Part shown: one piece after another, positions 1 through 6,612 of the stretch | How positions within the stretch are numbered: position 1 is the stretch's first letter | Layout: every line of letters begins with the position of its first letter | Source of the DNA: Collinsella sp. | GTDB taxonomy: Bacteria; Actinomycetota; Coriobacteriia; Coriobacteriales; Coriobacteriaceae | Direction: 5' to 3' | Length of the DNA stretch: 6,612 bases | Assembly: GCA_019414325.1 (NCBI GenBank) | Contig: DXMG01000068.1 | Location: forward strand, 1 to 6,612 | Translations under genes and position numbers: made by a program | Notes under the pieces: model-generated | What the model saw: the letters and a program-made list of their open reading frames with translations, nothing else | Told to the model about the DNA's origin: nothing | Databases searched by the model: none

Positions 1-1404
1 ACCATCGTCGACGCCAATCGCCATGGCAAAACTCGGCTCGGGCGCCACGGCGTCAAGTACGGCGGGAGCGGTCAGGTCGGTGTAGTCGCGCAAGATGGGC
101 AGCGCCATGCGGCAGAACTCACCCACCTGGTCGGCAGCGATATGGACCGGCGTGCGGCAGGGCAACAAGTGCGATAGGAACGGCGCCGCATGTTGGGCAA
201 ACGCCGCGTCGGTACGGCGCGCGCGGCGCGTATCGACCAGATAGGCTGCGTCACCTGCGACAAAGCAGTACGTATCGGCCGGCAGGCGCAAGTCGTAGCT
301 GCCTCCCGCCGCCGGTGCAATCTTGGCGGCAAGGAGCGGCGGGCGCTTAGCCGGGACTTCGCCCTCCCCCTGCGGCGACGGCTCGACCGCCACCTCGTAG
401 GAGCGATGCGTCGTCGTCCCCCGCGACCAAGCAGGCTCAAAGGACATGGTCCTGCCGCGCAGCAGGTCCAGCACGGACACGATGGAATACTCGGATACCG
501 GCAACTGACGCTCGGCAACAAAGCCGCTGCGAGCAAAGTCATACGATGCCGAGCGCGAACTCGTGATGTCGCTCAGGTAGGCGACCGTCATTGCGACAAA
601 GTCGAGCAGCTTTGTCGACACGTCATCGAAAGCCTCGGGTACATGGGCAAACGTAAGCTTCTTGCCATAGGAGAACGTACCACCACGCACATAGGCATCG
701 GCCATGCCGTCGATATCCTTAACCACGTAGGACACCGAACCGCAGCGAATGCGAAACTCGAGCGCCCAGTTAAAGCGATCGGCAAACAGCGGATTGTAGT
801 ACGGCACCAGCGAGGGCTCCAGCACCGCTTTGGGCGCATCGGGGTCAATGGTGCCGGCGAGCTTGCGACGCATGGCCGCGAGCTCGTCCATGCGCGCGTC
901 CGAAAGATCGGAAAGCGCCGCCACAAGGCTCGGGCTCGTGGGGACGGGCGCAGGGAAGGGAAAGTTGGGGTTGACCGAAGATGCGCTAGGCGCGGGGCGT
1001 GCGGACTGTTTGGATTGTGCGGGCGGTGCCGTAAACGTGCGGACCGGCGTACGCAGGCCCTCGACAGGCTCGGCGCCACTGGGCTCGGAGATGTGTATAA
1101 GAGACAGCGCCAACGCCGTGGCGATGGCGTGCTTGCACATGCCGGAATAGCGGAAGGCAGCGGGGCAATCGCAGTCGTAGTCAATAACCTCGTGCTCGTC
1201 CATATCGAGCGCCACGTGCGTCTTGTACAGGTCGCCGCGCGAGCCACGCACCGTGCCCTCGATGTTCACGTTTTTGGAGAAGCGCGAGCCGGAGTCCTCA
1301 AACGACAGCACGGCACCGTTGAGCATGAGCGAGCGCCCCTTCATAAAGGTGCTGCTAAGCGCCGCCTCCTTACGAAGCGCCTGCACAAACGTCCCCTGCG
1401 CCAT
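1..1404 (-). CDS. SWIM zinc-finger SNF2-family helicase, N-terminal part (3' end outside the window; adapter sequence inside)
   Basis: Open frame from an ATG at 1404 to the window edge, 468 codons with no stop. The start follows a strong GGAGGAAG ribosome site. Residues 78-92 form a SWIM zinc finger of pattern C-x-C-x9-C-x-H (C78, C80, C90, H92; local peptide DCDCP then GMCKH). Residues about 109-166 are a Pro/Ala/Ser-rich linker. From about residue 170 to the edge the sequence resembles the bacterial SNF2-helicase-associated region that, in this family, precedes the SWI2/SNF2 ATPase. The ATPase motifs would lie beyond position 1, so the helicase assignment rests on SWIM plus this architecture. 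Family members are DNA-dependent ATPases of about 1000 residues thought to remodel DNA-protein complexes; the bacterial role is poorly defined. Residues 100-108 (LSLIHISEP) are encoded by Nextera adapter DNA, not by the genome, so the true sequence after the SWIM finger is unknown and residues may be missing. The gene lies 162 bp downstream of dnaE on the same strand. Confidence 0.82.
   Translation of the reverse strand, partial: MAQGTFVQALRKEAALSSTFMKGRSLMLNGAVLSFEDSGSRFSKNVNIEGTVRGSRGDLYKTHVALDMDEHEVIDYDCDCPAAFRYSGMCKHAIATALALSLIHISEPSGAEPVEGLRTPVRTFTAPPAQSKQSARPAPSASSVNPNFPFPAPVPTSPSLVAALSDLSDARMDELAAMRRKLAGTIDPDAPKAVLEPSLVPYYNPLFADRFNWALEFRIRCGSVSYVVKDIDGMADAYVRGGTFSYGKKLTFAHVPEAFDDVSTKLLDFVAMTVAYLSDITSSRSASYDFARSGFVAERQLPVSEYSIVSVLDLLRGRTMSFEPAWSRGTTTHRSYEVAVEPSPQGEGEVPAKRPPLLAAKIAPAAGGSYDLRLPADTYCFVAGDAAYLVDTRRARRTDAAFAQHAAPFLSHLLPCRTPVHIAADQVGEFCRMALPILRDYTDLTAPAVLDAVAPEPSFAMAIGVDDG
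1080..1107 (+). other. Illumina Nextera Read-2 transposase adapter remnant (assembly contamination)
   Basis: Positions 1089-1107 read agatgtgtataagagacag, the exact 19-bp hyperactive Tn5 mosaic end. Positions 1080-1088 (tgggctcgg) match the adjoining part of the Nextera Read-2 adapter, giving 28 contiguous matching bases; the match stops at 1079. The mosaic end is an engineered hybrid of the natural IS50 outer and inner ends, so it is not a wild transposon scar. The translated frames show the peptides typical of this contamination: SLIHISEP in the gene's own frame, and LLYTSPSP, GLGDVYKRQ and SEMCIRDS in other frames. It marks a place where untrimmed reads entered the assembly, and the sequences either side may not be adjacent in the real chromosome. 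Confidence 0.97.
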
Positions 1405-1406
1405 CA

Positions 1407-1414
1407 CTTCCTCC
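1407..1414 (-). promoter_or_regulatory. Ribosome binding site of the SWIM/SNF2 helicase gene
   Basis: On the minus strand GGAGGAAG lies just upstream of the ATG at 1404, a near-perfect Shine-Dalgarno match at short spacing (GTG then ATG follow it). It fixes the start of the gene. Confidence 0.8.
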
Positions 1415-1423
1415 AATCTCACC

Positions 1424-1554
1424 CGGGGTAGCTAATTTGGGACGGGGCTATTTTAGCTACCCCCATATGTCGGTTGAGATGCATTCCGACCCCGACTCAT
1501 TCGCCGTCAGTCAAAGGGTAGCTAAAATAGCCCCGTCCCAAATTAGCTACCCCG
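1424..1554. repeat. 131-bp intergenic element: perfect 39-bp inverted repeat with self-palindromic arms
   Basis: Arms at 1424-1462 and 1516-1554 are perfect reverse complements over 39 bp, separated by a 53-bp spacer. Each arm is itself a palindrome: in the left arm 1425-1435 (ggggtagctaa) pairs with 1453-1463, and in the right arm 1516-1525 pairs with 1543-1552, each around a 17-nt centre. The single strand can therefore fold as one long hairpin or as two small ones. The element fills most of the gap between the dnaE stop and the SNF2-helicase ribosome site. Its shape resembles paired REP/BIME-type or MITE-like interspersed palindromes, and similar copies may be scattered through the genome, but this window holds only one. 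It lacks the U-tract of a classical intrinsic terminator. It codes for nothing I recognise. Confidence 0.9.
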
Positions 1555-1566
1555 CCAACGCCGTCC

Positions 1567-4500
1567 TTAAATTACCGTCACTCTGCCTTGGTTACCCACA
1601 ATGGCCTTGGCCTCTGCCAACAGCGGAATCGAGCGTGCGTTGACCTTGGCCGGCACCTCGGCACGCAGCACGCGCCCGTCCACCTGCTCGATAAAGATCT
1701 CCACGCGGTCGCCGCCCGGGTTGGCGGTAAGCACCGTGGCAAGACGCGCCATATTGCCCTGACTAAAGCGGCTGTTGGGCACCATGACCTCAAACACCTT
1801 GGGCTTGTTGTTCTCCTCGTTGAGCTCCAGCGGCACGATCTCCTGCGCGATGATCTGATCGCCGCGGTCCGAGCGCTCGAGCTTGCCCTTAATGCGCACA
1901 AACGCATCGGACAGCTGCGCGCCGGTCTCGGGATCGACCTCGCCGTACAGGTACCCCTCGGCCTCCTTGTAGGTCTTGGGGAACACCACGACCGTGGCCT
2001 CGCCTTCCATGTCCTCGAGCTGCACAATGCCCATGGGGTCGCCGTTTTTGGTCACGCGCTTGGACACGCTCGAGACCATGCCGGCCCACCACAGTGCCTT
2101 GCCCTCGGGAATCTCCTGGTTGATGGTACCGCCCGTGGGGTTTTGCACCTCGTAGCCGGTGTCGATCTGCGAGAACGAGAAGTCGCGCGCCTTGGCTAGC
2201 GCATACTCAAACGGGCGCAGCGGGTGGTCCGAGACATAGATGCCCAGAACCTCCTTCTCCTGGCTCAACTTAAGGTGGCGGTCCCACTCCTGGCCATCCG
2301 GATCGGGCACGCTCACCTCAAAGCCCGAGCCCTCAACGTCGCCAAACATATCGAAGAACGACGTCTGGCCGCTCGCGCGATCTTTCTGGCGCTTTACCGC
2401 TGCATCGATGATGTTCTCGGGGTTGTTCTTGTCCACGAAGTGCATCATCTGGCGACGCGGATACCCCGTGGAGTCGAAAGCACCTGCCTTGATGAGCGAT
2501 TCGATCACGCGACGGTTGGCCTGGCTCGAGTCCACGCGCTCGACAAAGTCGTGCAGTGTCTTAAACGGGCCGCCCGCCTCGCGCTCGGCGATAATCGCCT
2601 GCGCCACGCCGGTGCCCACGCCGCGAATGCCGGCCAAACCAAAGCGCACGCCTTCCTTGGTAGCCGTGAACTCGGTACCGGACTCGTTAACATCTGGCGA
2701 CAGCACGGGGATGCCGTCGTGACGGCACGCCGAGACGTAGTGAACGATCTTGTCGGTCTTGCCCGTGTAGGACGTCAGAACGGCCGCCATGTACTCGTGC
2801 GGATAGTGCGCCTTAAGCCATGCCGTCTGCATAACCAGGATGGCGTAGCCGGCGGAGTGCGACTTGTTAAAGGCGTAAGATGCGAACTCGAGAACATCGT
2901 CCCAAATCTTCTGGGCGACCTCGCGCGTGTAGTTGTTCTTGATAGCGCCGTTCATCCAGTGGTCGTAGGTGGTCTCGTCCGAGCCATCCTCCCAGTGGAG
3001 CACCGTCGAGGTGAGCAGCTTGATCTTTTTCTTAGCCACGGGCTTACGGATACGCGAGTCCGATTCGCCCTTGGAGAAGCCGCACATCTCGACGGAGATG
3101 AGCATAACCTGCTCCTGGTAGACCATGGTGCCGTAGGTTTCGCCCAGGATGTCGTCCAGACGGTCGTCATAGGAGACGGCCGGCTCTTTGCCGTTCATAC
3201 GGTTGATATAGGACGAAACCATGCCGGCGCCCAGAGGGCCCGGGCGGTACAGGGCAATCAATGCCACGACGTGCTTGTACTCGGTGGGCTTCATGTTCTT
3301 GATCGTGGCCGTCATGCCGGCGGACTCGACCTGGAAGACGCCGGCGGTGTGGCCGGAGCCCATGAGCTTAAAGATCTCGGGGTCGTCAAAGGGAATCTCT
3401 TCCTCTTTGATGTCGATGCCGAAGTTCTTTTTGATGTTGGCCTTGGCCTTGGAGATAACCGTCAGCGTACGCAGGCCCAGGAAGTCCATCTTGAGCAGGC
3501 CCATGTCGGCAACGGTATGGCCCTCGTACTGGGTAATCTCGACGCCGCCCTTGGTATCGAGCTTGGTGGGCACGTGCTCGTTGACGGGGTCGCGGCAAAT
3601 CAGAACGGCGCACGCGTGCACGCCCTCGCCACGGGTAAGGCCCTCGATCGAGAGCGCCGTGTCGATGATGCGGCGGGCGTCGTCGTCCTTTTTATAGGCC
3701 TCGGCAAAGTCGGGGTTAAACAGATCCTCTTTGCCGGGTTGTTTTTCGAGTACCTGCTTGAGCTTGACCTTGGGGTCGCTCGAGACCATCTTGGACAGAC
3801 GCTGGCCCATGTAGACCGGGTAGTCCAGGACGCGCGCGGCGTCGTTGATGGCCTGCTTGGCCTTGATGGTCGAGTAGGTGATGACGTGGGTGACCTTCTC
3901 GGGACCGTAGAGCTGGCGAACGTGCTCCACGACCTCGAGGCGCCGCTCATCGTCGAAGTCCATATCGATATCGGGCATCTCGGTACGCTGCGGGGACAGG
4001 AACCTCTCGAACATCAGGCCGTTCTCGAGCGGGTCGAACGCGGTGATGTTCATGGCGTAGGCGACGATAGCGCCGGCGGCAGAACCACGGCCGGGGCCGA
4101 CGCCGATGCCGTTGTCCTTGGCCCATTGCACGTACTCGGCAACGATGAGGAAGTAGGCGGCAAAGCCCTTGTCACAGATGACCTTGTATTCGTACTCAAA
4201 GCGCTCTTTGATGTTGACGCCGCCGATCTCGCGTGTGGCCCAGTCGTCGCCATAGTGCTGGCGCAGGCCCTTCTCGCACTCGCGGCGGAACTGGCTCTCG
4301 TGCGTCTCGCCGGGATCGAGCAGCGGGAAGCGCGGCAGGATGATAGAGTCCCAGTCGAGCTCGACGTAGCACTTGTCGGCGATCTCGAGCGTGTTGTCGC
4401 AGGCCTCGGGGCAATACGGGAACATCGCCCGCATCTCCTCCTCGGTCTTCATGTAAAACTCCGAGCCGGTCATGCGCATGCGGTTGGGGTCGTCGACCTT

Positions 4501-5370
4501 GGCATTCATGCCAATGCACATGATGACGTCCTGCACGGGCGCATCCTCGCGGCGCAGGTAGTGGAAGTCGTTGGTGGCGATGACCTTGACGCCCACCTGT
4601 TTTGCAATGTCGATGAGCGTGCGGTCCATCTGCTCGTCGGTCAGGCCGTTGTCGGTGGTGATGCCGTGTTCCTGGATCTCGATGTAAAAGTCGCCGGGGT
4701 CGAAGGTGTCGCGGAAGGTCTCGGCCCACTTGATGGCGCCCTCCATGTCACCGCGGTCGATGTATTTAGGGATGATGCCCGCGATGCAGGCGCTGGTGCA
4801 GATCATGCCCTTGGCGTGGCGGCGCAGGTTGTCGAGCGTCACGCGCGGCTTGTAGTAAAAGCCCTGCACGGCGGCCTCGGAGACCGTCTGCATCAGGTTG
4901 ACGTAGCCCTCCTGATCCTTGGCCAGAAGGATCATGTGGTAGAGCTCGGGCTTGTGGTCGCGGGCAAGGGTCTCGTCCGGCGTAAAGTAGACCTCGCAGC
5001 CAAAGATGGGTTTGATGACCAGGGGCGGCTTGAGCTCGTCGATGTTGCCCTTCTCGTCCCACATGGCCATGTCTTTGACGTACTGGGCATGCTCGCGCGG
5101 GTTTGCCTCGGGGTCGGGCTCCACCAGCTCGTCGCGGCGGTCCTTTTCCAAGAAGGCCTTGTCGTGGCTCCAGGTTTTGTACTCGGGCGTGTTGTGATTG
5201 ACGGCGTCGCAGGCCAGCGCCAGGTCGGGCACGCCATACATGTAGCCGTGGTCGGTAATGGCCACGGCGGGCATGCCCAGCTCTACGGCGCGGTTGACCA
5301 TATCCTGGATACGGGTTGCGCCGTCGAGCATGGAGAAAACAGTGTGATTGTGCAGATGGACGAATGCCAT
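1567..5370 (-). CDS. dnaE: DNA polymerase III subunit alpha (DnaE1-type replicative polymerase)
   Basis: Catalytic subunit of the replicative DNA polymerase, extending DNA 5'->3' in the cytoplasmic replisome. Complete at 1267 aa, longer than the usual ~1160-1190. The start is the ATG at 5370 behind a GGAGCT site, with an in-frame stop 14 codons upstream. The PHP domain (about 1-290) starts with HLHNHT and keeps the expected metal ligands (H7, H9, D16, H41, E126, H145, C195, D268, H270), so its proofreading exonuclease is probably active. The C-family palm carries PGRGSAAG (426-433), PDIDMDF (catalytic D467, D469) and KMDFLGL (third aspartate D629). Further motifs are GEGVHACAV (581-589), ALYRPGPL (706-713) and YAFNKSHSAGYA (832-843). 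A helix-hairpin-helix lies near 910-927, a clamp-binding peptide QTSFF at 1002-1006, and an OB fold near 1094-1134. Two insertions are notable: about 60 charged residues inside PHP (58-117) and about 12 near 783-809. No PolC-type exonuclease insertion is present. Confidence 0.98.
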   Translation of the reverse strand: MAFVHLHNHTVFSMLDGATRIQDMVNRAVELGMPAVAITDHGYMYGVPDLALACDAVNHNTPEYKTWSHDKAFLEKDRRDELVEPDPEANPREHAQYVKDMAMWDEKGNIDELKPPLVIKPIFGCEVYFTPDETLARDHKPELYHMILLAKDQEGYVNLMQTVSEAAVQGFYYKPRVTLDNLRRHAKGMICTSACIAGIIPKYIDRGDMEGAIKWAETFRDTFDPGDFYIEIQEHGITTDNGLTDEQMDRTLIDIAKQVGVKVIATNDFHYLRREDAPVQDVIMCIGMNAKVDDPNRMRMTGSEFYMKTEEEMRAMFPYCPEACDNTLEIADKCYVELDWDSIILPRFPLLDPGETHESQFRRECEKGLRQHYGDDWATREIGGVNIKERFEYEYKVICDKGFAAYFLIVAEYVQWAKDNGIGVGPGRGSAAGAIVAYAMNITAFDPLENGLMFERFLSPQRTEMPDIDMDFDDERRLEVVEHVRQLYGPEKVTHVITYSTIKAKQAINDAARVLDYPVYMGQRLSKMVSSDPKVKLKQVLEKQPGKEDLFNPDFAEAYKKDDDARRIIDTALSIEGLTRGEGVHACAVLICRDPVNEHVPTKLDTKGGVEITQYEGHTVADMGLLKMDFLGLRTLTVISKAKANIKKNFGIDIKEEEIPFDDPEIFKLMGSGHTAGVFQVESAGMTATIKNMKPTEYKHVVALIALYRPGPLGAGMVSSYINRMNGKEPAVSYDDRLDDILGETYGTMVYQEQVMLISVEMCGFSKGESDSRIRKPVAKKKIKLLTSTVLHWEDGSDETTYDHWMNGAIKNNYTREVAQKIWDDVLEFASYAFNKSHSAGYAILVMQTAWLKAHYPHEYMAAVLTSYTGKTDKIVHYVSACRHDGIPVLSPDVNESGTEFTATKEGVRFGLAGIRGVGTGVAQAIIAEREAGGPFKTLHDFVERVDSSQANRRVIESLIKAGAFDSTGYPRRQMMHFVDKNNPENIIDAAVKRQKDRASGQTSFFDMFGDVEGSGFEVSVPDPDGQEWDRHLKLSQEKEVLGIYVSDHPLRPFEYALAKARDFSFSQIDTGYEVQNPTGGTINQEIPEGKALWWAGMVSSVSKRVTKNGDPMGIVQLEDMEGEATVVVFPKTYKEAEGYLYGEVDPETGAQLSDAFVRIKGKLERSDRGDQIIAQEIVPLELNEENNKPKVFEVMVPNSRFSQGNMARLATVLTANPGGDRVEIFIEQVDGRVLRAEVPAKVNARSIPLLAEAKAIVGNQGRVTVI

Positions 5371-5376
5371 GTGATG

Positions 5377-5382
5377 AGCTCC
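5377..5382 (-). promoter_or_regulatory. Ribosome binding site of dnaE
   Basis: GGAGCT on the minus strand, with the GGAG core 8 nt before the ATG at 5370. It supports this start, which also places the conserved PHP motif HLHNHT at residues 5-10, where the family has it. Confidence 0.65.
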
Positions 5383-5409
5383 GATGCGGGTTCGTGTTCT
5401 GACTGAACG

Positions 5410-5440
5410 ATTTTACCGCACGGCGCGGACGGCACCCGAA
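5410..5440 (-). promoter_or_regulatory. Weak sigma-70-type promoter candidate for dnaE
   Basis: On the minus strand TAAAAT (5410-5415) could serve as a -10 box about 40 nt before the dnaE ATG. There is no good -35: the best match is TTCGGG at 5435-5440 with a long 19-nt spacing. The region is the only relatively AT-rich stretch in the leader. This is a suggestion from position and one hexamer only. Confidence 0.25.
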
Positions 5441-5471
5441 CCTAGCCAAACCCACACGGCTCCTCTTGCAG

Positions 5472-5534
5472 TTGCGGTGGAATAGTTCCCGCTTGGGCCA
5501 CCTGGACCGCAATACAGGAACTATTCCACCGCAA
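5472..5534. repeat. 18-bp perfect inverted repeat between the AddA-like gene and dnaE
   Basis: ttgcggtggaatagttcc (5472-5489) is the exact reverse complement of 5517-5534, with a 27-nt spacer. The core GGAATAGTTCC is itself a short palindrome, and the spacer holds a second accgcaa (5506-5512) that could pair with the left arm instead, allowing an alternative fold. It begins 12 nt past the stop codon of the upstream gene, so it could act in 3'-end formation or mRNA stability. No T-run follows on the minus strand, so it is not a standard intrinsic terminator. It may equally be an interspersed palindromic repeat of the genome. Confidence 0.85.
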
Positions 5535-5546
5535 GTTATCTGAGGG

Positions 5547-6612
5547 CTAGAGATTGTAGGTGACTACTTGGGGCTCGGCGGGTTCGACGAAGATGGCTGG
5601 ATTCGCCTGCTCCACGCGAACGAACTTGACCGTCACCGCCTCAACGCCCGCCTTGTGCAACACGTCGGCGTAGACGCGCGCCTGCAGGGCGTGCTTCTCG
5701 AGCAGCTGTTCCGGCGTCTCATCCTGCGTGCCACCCGTCTTGTAATCAATGACCAGGGCGCGTGACGGATCGGCCGGGTCGGTGGCCAGTGCATCGATGG
5801 CGCCCTCGGCATAGGCACCGTAGCGAGCGATGTCCTCGTCCTCGCAGCCCAGCGAAAAGAACGGCACCTCGGCGCGAACGCACGGCCACGCGAGCAGGTC
5901 GGCACGAACAGCCGACTTGAGCCAGCGGTCCAGAGCAACGTCGAAGCGTTCGCGCTGCTCCGGCGTCAGGCGCCACAAGCGTGCCAGCGCATCGGCACGC
6001 GCGGCGGGCAACGCATCGGCACCCATCTCGATGAGCCACTGGCAGGCGGCGTGGAAGGCCGAGCCCAGCGCCATGGGATTGCCGGCGGGCTCGACAGCGG
6101 CCACGTCTGCATCCGTCATCTCCGAGCCATCCGACTCTGCATCATCGCCGGACTCGTCCATGGGAACACGAGCCACGGCGGCACGGTCTTCCGTCTCGGC
6201 ATGGAGTGCCGCGGCGATTGACGAGTAGCTATACGAGTCACGCATCGGATACGGACAGATGCCCATGCGCACGCCCACTGCCTGGGGATACACAAGCTCA
6301 AACGAATCGGGCTTGGGGTCGGCAGGACCGGGGACGATTGTACTGGCCGAATCGTCGGCAGCATCTGTATCGGCATCGCCACGAACAAGCCTGCCCTCGG
6401 CATCCAGCGAAGCGTTGGCCTCAAACGCCTGCTCGCCAAAGGTAAAGCCCGCGAGCGAAATAAGCTCGTAGTCGCCCGGCTGGGAGTTGTCGAACACCAG
6501 GCGGTCGGCATCGAGCTGCGGCATGTCCAGAGCGTCGGTCGGCAAAATACGGCGGAGCACGTCGTAGGTCAGATCGGTCTCGACGTCGAAGGTCGGCGCC
6601 GTCACCTTGCCA
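5547..6612 (-). CDS. AddA/RecB/UvrD-type helicase-nuclease, C-terminal PD-(D/E)XK nuclease part (5' end outside the window)
   Basis: The frame runs in from the right edge and stops at TAG (5547-5549). About 354 C-terminal residues are visible. GTG at 6605 is an internal valine, not a start. The nuclease fold reads in the RecB-family order: GSAFHAAC (His codon 6051-6053), RAEVPFF, EGAIDAL (Asp codon 5793-5795), VIDYKTGG (5730-5753, catalytic D and K) and LQARVYADV (Q 5682-5684, Y 5670-5672). This is the metal-dependent nuclease that, fused to a UvrD-like helicase, processes double-strand DNA ends for RecA. An Asp/Glu/Ala-rich linker precedes it (roughly 6090-6165). The helicase motifs lie outside the window. 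No C-terminal cysteine cluster like that of AddB is seen, so AddA is the better guess; another UvrD-nuclease fusion is possible. dnaE starts 176 bp downstream on the same strand. Confidence 0.85.
   Translation of the reverse strand, partial: GKVTAPTFDVETDLTYDVLRRILPTDALDMPQLDADRLVFDNSQPGDYELISLAGFTFGEQAFEANASLDAEGRLVRGDADTDAADDSASTIVPGPADPKPDSFELVYPQAVGVRMGICPYPMRDSYSYSSIAAALHAETEDRAAVARVPMDESGDDAESDGSEMTDADVAAVEPAGNPMALGSAFHAACQWLIEMGADALPAARADALARLWRLTPEQRERFDVALDRWLKSAVRADLLAWPCVRAEVPFFSLGCEDEDIARYGAYAEGAIDALATDPADPSRALVIDYKTGGTQDETPEQLLEKHALQARVYADVLHKAGVEAVTVKFVRVEQANPAIFVEPAEPQVVTYNL

Noticed and set aside
1089..1107. A natural Tn5/IS50 end or mobile-element scar
   Set aside because: The sequence is the engineered mosaic end, not the natural outer or inner end. 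It adjoins Read-2 adapter bases, and no transposase or target duplication is present.
830..1150. A 106-codon plus-strand frame ending in an apparently unusual peptide
   Set aside because: The unusual part, SEMCIRDS, is another reading of the adapter. The rest is a shadow of the helicase gene.
190..1431. A 413-codon plus-strand open frame over the SNF2-helicase gene
   Set aside because: It is antisense to a frame with a clear SWIM finger and ribosome site, it is Arg-rich without domains, and it contains GLGDVYKRQ, a translation of the Nextera adapter.
1450..1514. A promoter for the SNF2-helicase gene inside the repeat (TAAAAT at 1450-1455, TTGACT at 1509-1514, minus strand)
   Set aside because: The two hexamers are far too distant to form one promoter, and neither has a partner at 16-18 nt. 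TAAAAT is simply part of the palindromic arm.
1424..1554. Classical rho-independent terminator after dnaE
   Set aside because: The stems are strong but no T-run follows on the transcribed strand, and the double-palindromic layout is unlike a simple terminator. A role in 3'-end formation is still possible.
2224..5406. A 1060-codon open frame on the plus strand, antisense to dnaE
   Set aside because: It is the mirror of a GC-rich gene with strong codon bias. The product is a Val/Leu/Ala/Gly/Asp-rich string without recognisable domains, whereas the minus frame has every DnaE motif.
6603..6605. A GTG start for a 352-residue nuclease gene
   Set aside because: The frame continues without a stop to the window edge, and the nuclease fold is normally the C-terminal part of a long helicase, so this codon is most likely an internal valine.

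Overview
The window is GC-rich bacterial DNA with three protein-coding genes, all on the minus strand, so transcription runs from high to low coordinates. In that order they are: the C-terminal nuclease end of an AddA/RecB/UvrD-type helicase-nuclease (5' end outside the window); a complete dnaE for the replicative DNA polymerase III alpha subunit (1267 aa); and the N-terminal 468 codons of a SWIM-zinc-finger SNF2-family helicase (3' end outside the window). The DnaE has actinobacterial-type motifs and lineage-type insertions. With the GC content and the intergenic palindromes, this suggests a Coriobacteriia gut actinobacterium, most likely Collinsella or a relative. That placement is an inference from sequence style, not a search result.

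Layout: 1-1404 is the SNF2/SWIM helicase (partial). 1405-1566 is an intergenic gap filled almost entirely by a 131-bp element made of two perfect 39-bp inverted arms, each of which is itself palindromic. 1567-5370 is dnaE. 5371-5546 is a second gap holding the dnaE leader, with a weak promoter candidate and an 18-bp perfect inverted repeat just past the upstream gene's stop. 5547-6612 is the AddA-like C-terminus. No tRNA, rRNA, CRISPR array, insertion sequence or phage gene was seen. Neither intergenic gap exceeds 300 bases.

The genes share a DNA replication, repair and remodelling theme: a chromosomal polymerase, a recombination-type helicase-nuclease and a SWI2/SNF2 ATPase. The gaps of about 160-175 bp with strong palindromes argue against one tightly coupled operon.

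The most important observation is technical. Positions 1080-1107 match the Illumina Nextera (Tn5 transposase) Read-2 adapter, including the complete engineered 19-bp mosaic end. It lies inside the SNF2-helicase gene and happens to keep the frame open. It is synthetic DNA left in an assembly, so the protein just after the SWIM finger, and possibly the join itself, should not be trusted. I found no convincing undescribed multi-gene system. The remaining points of interest are the nested-palindrome intergenic elements and two insertions in DnaE.
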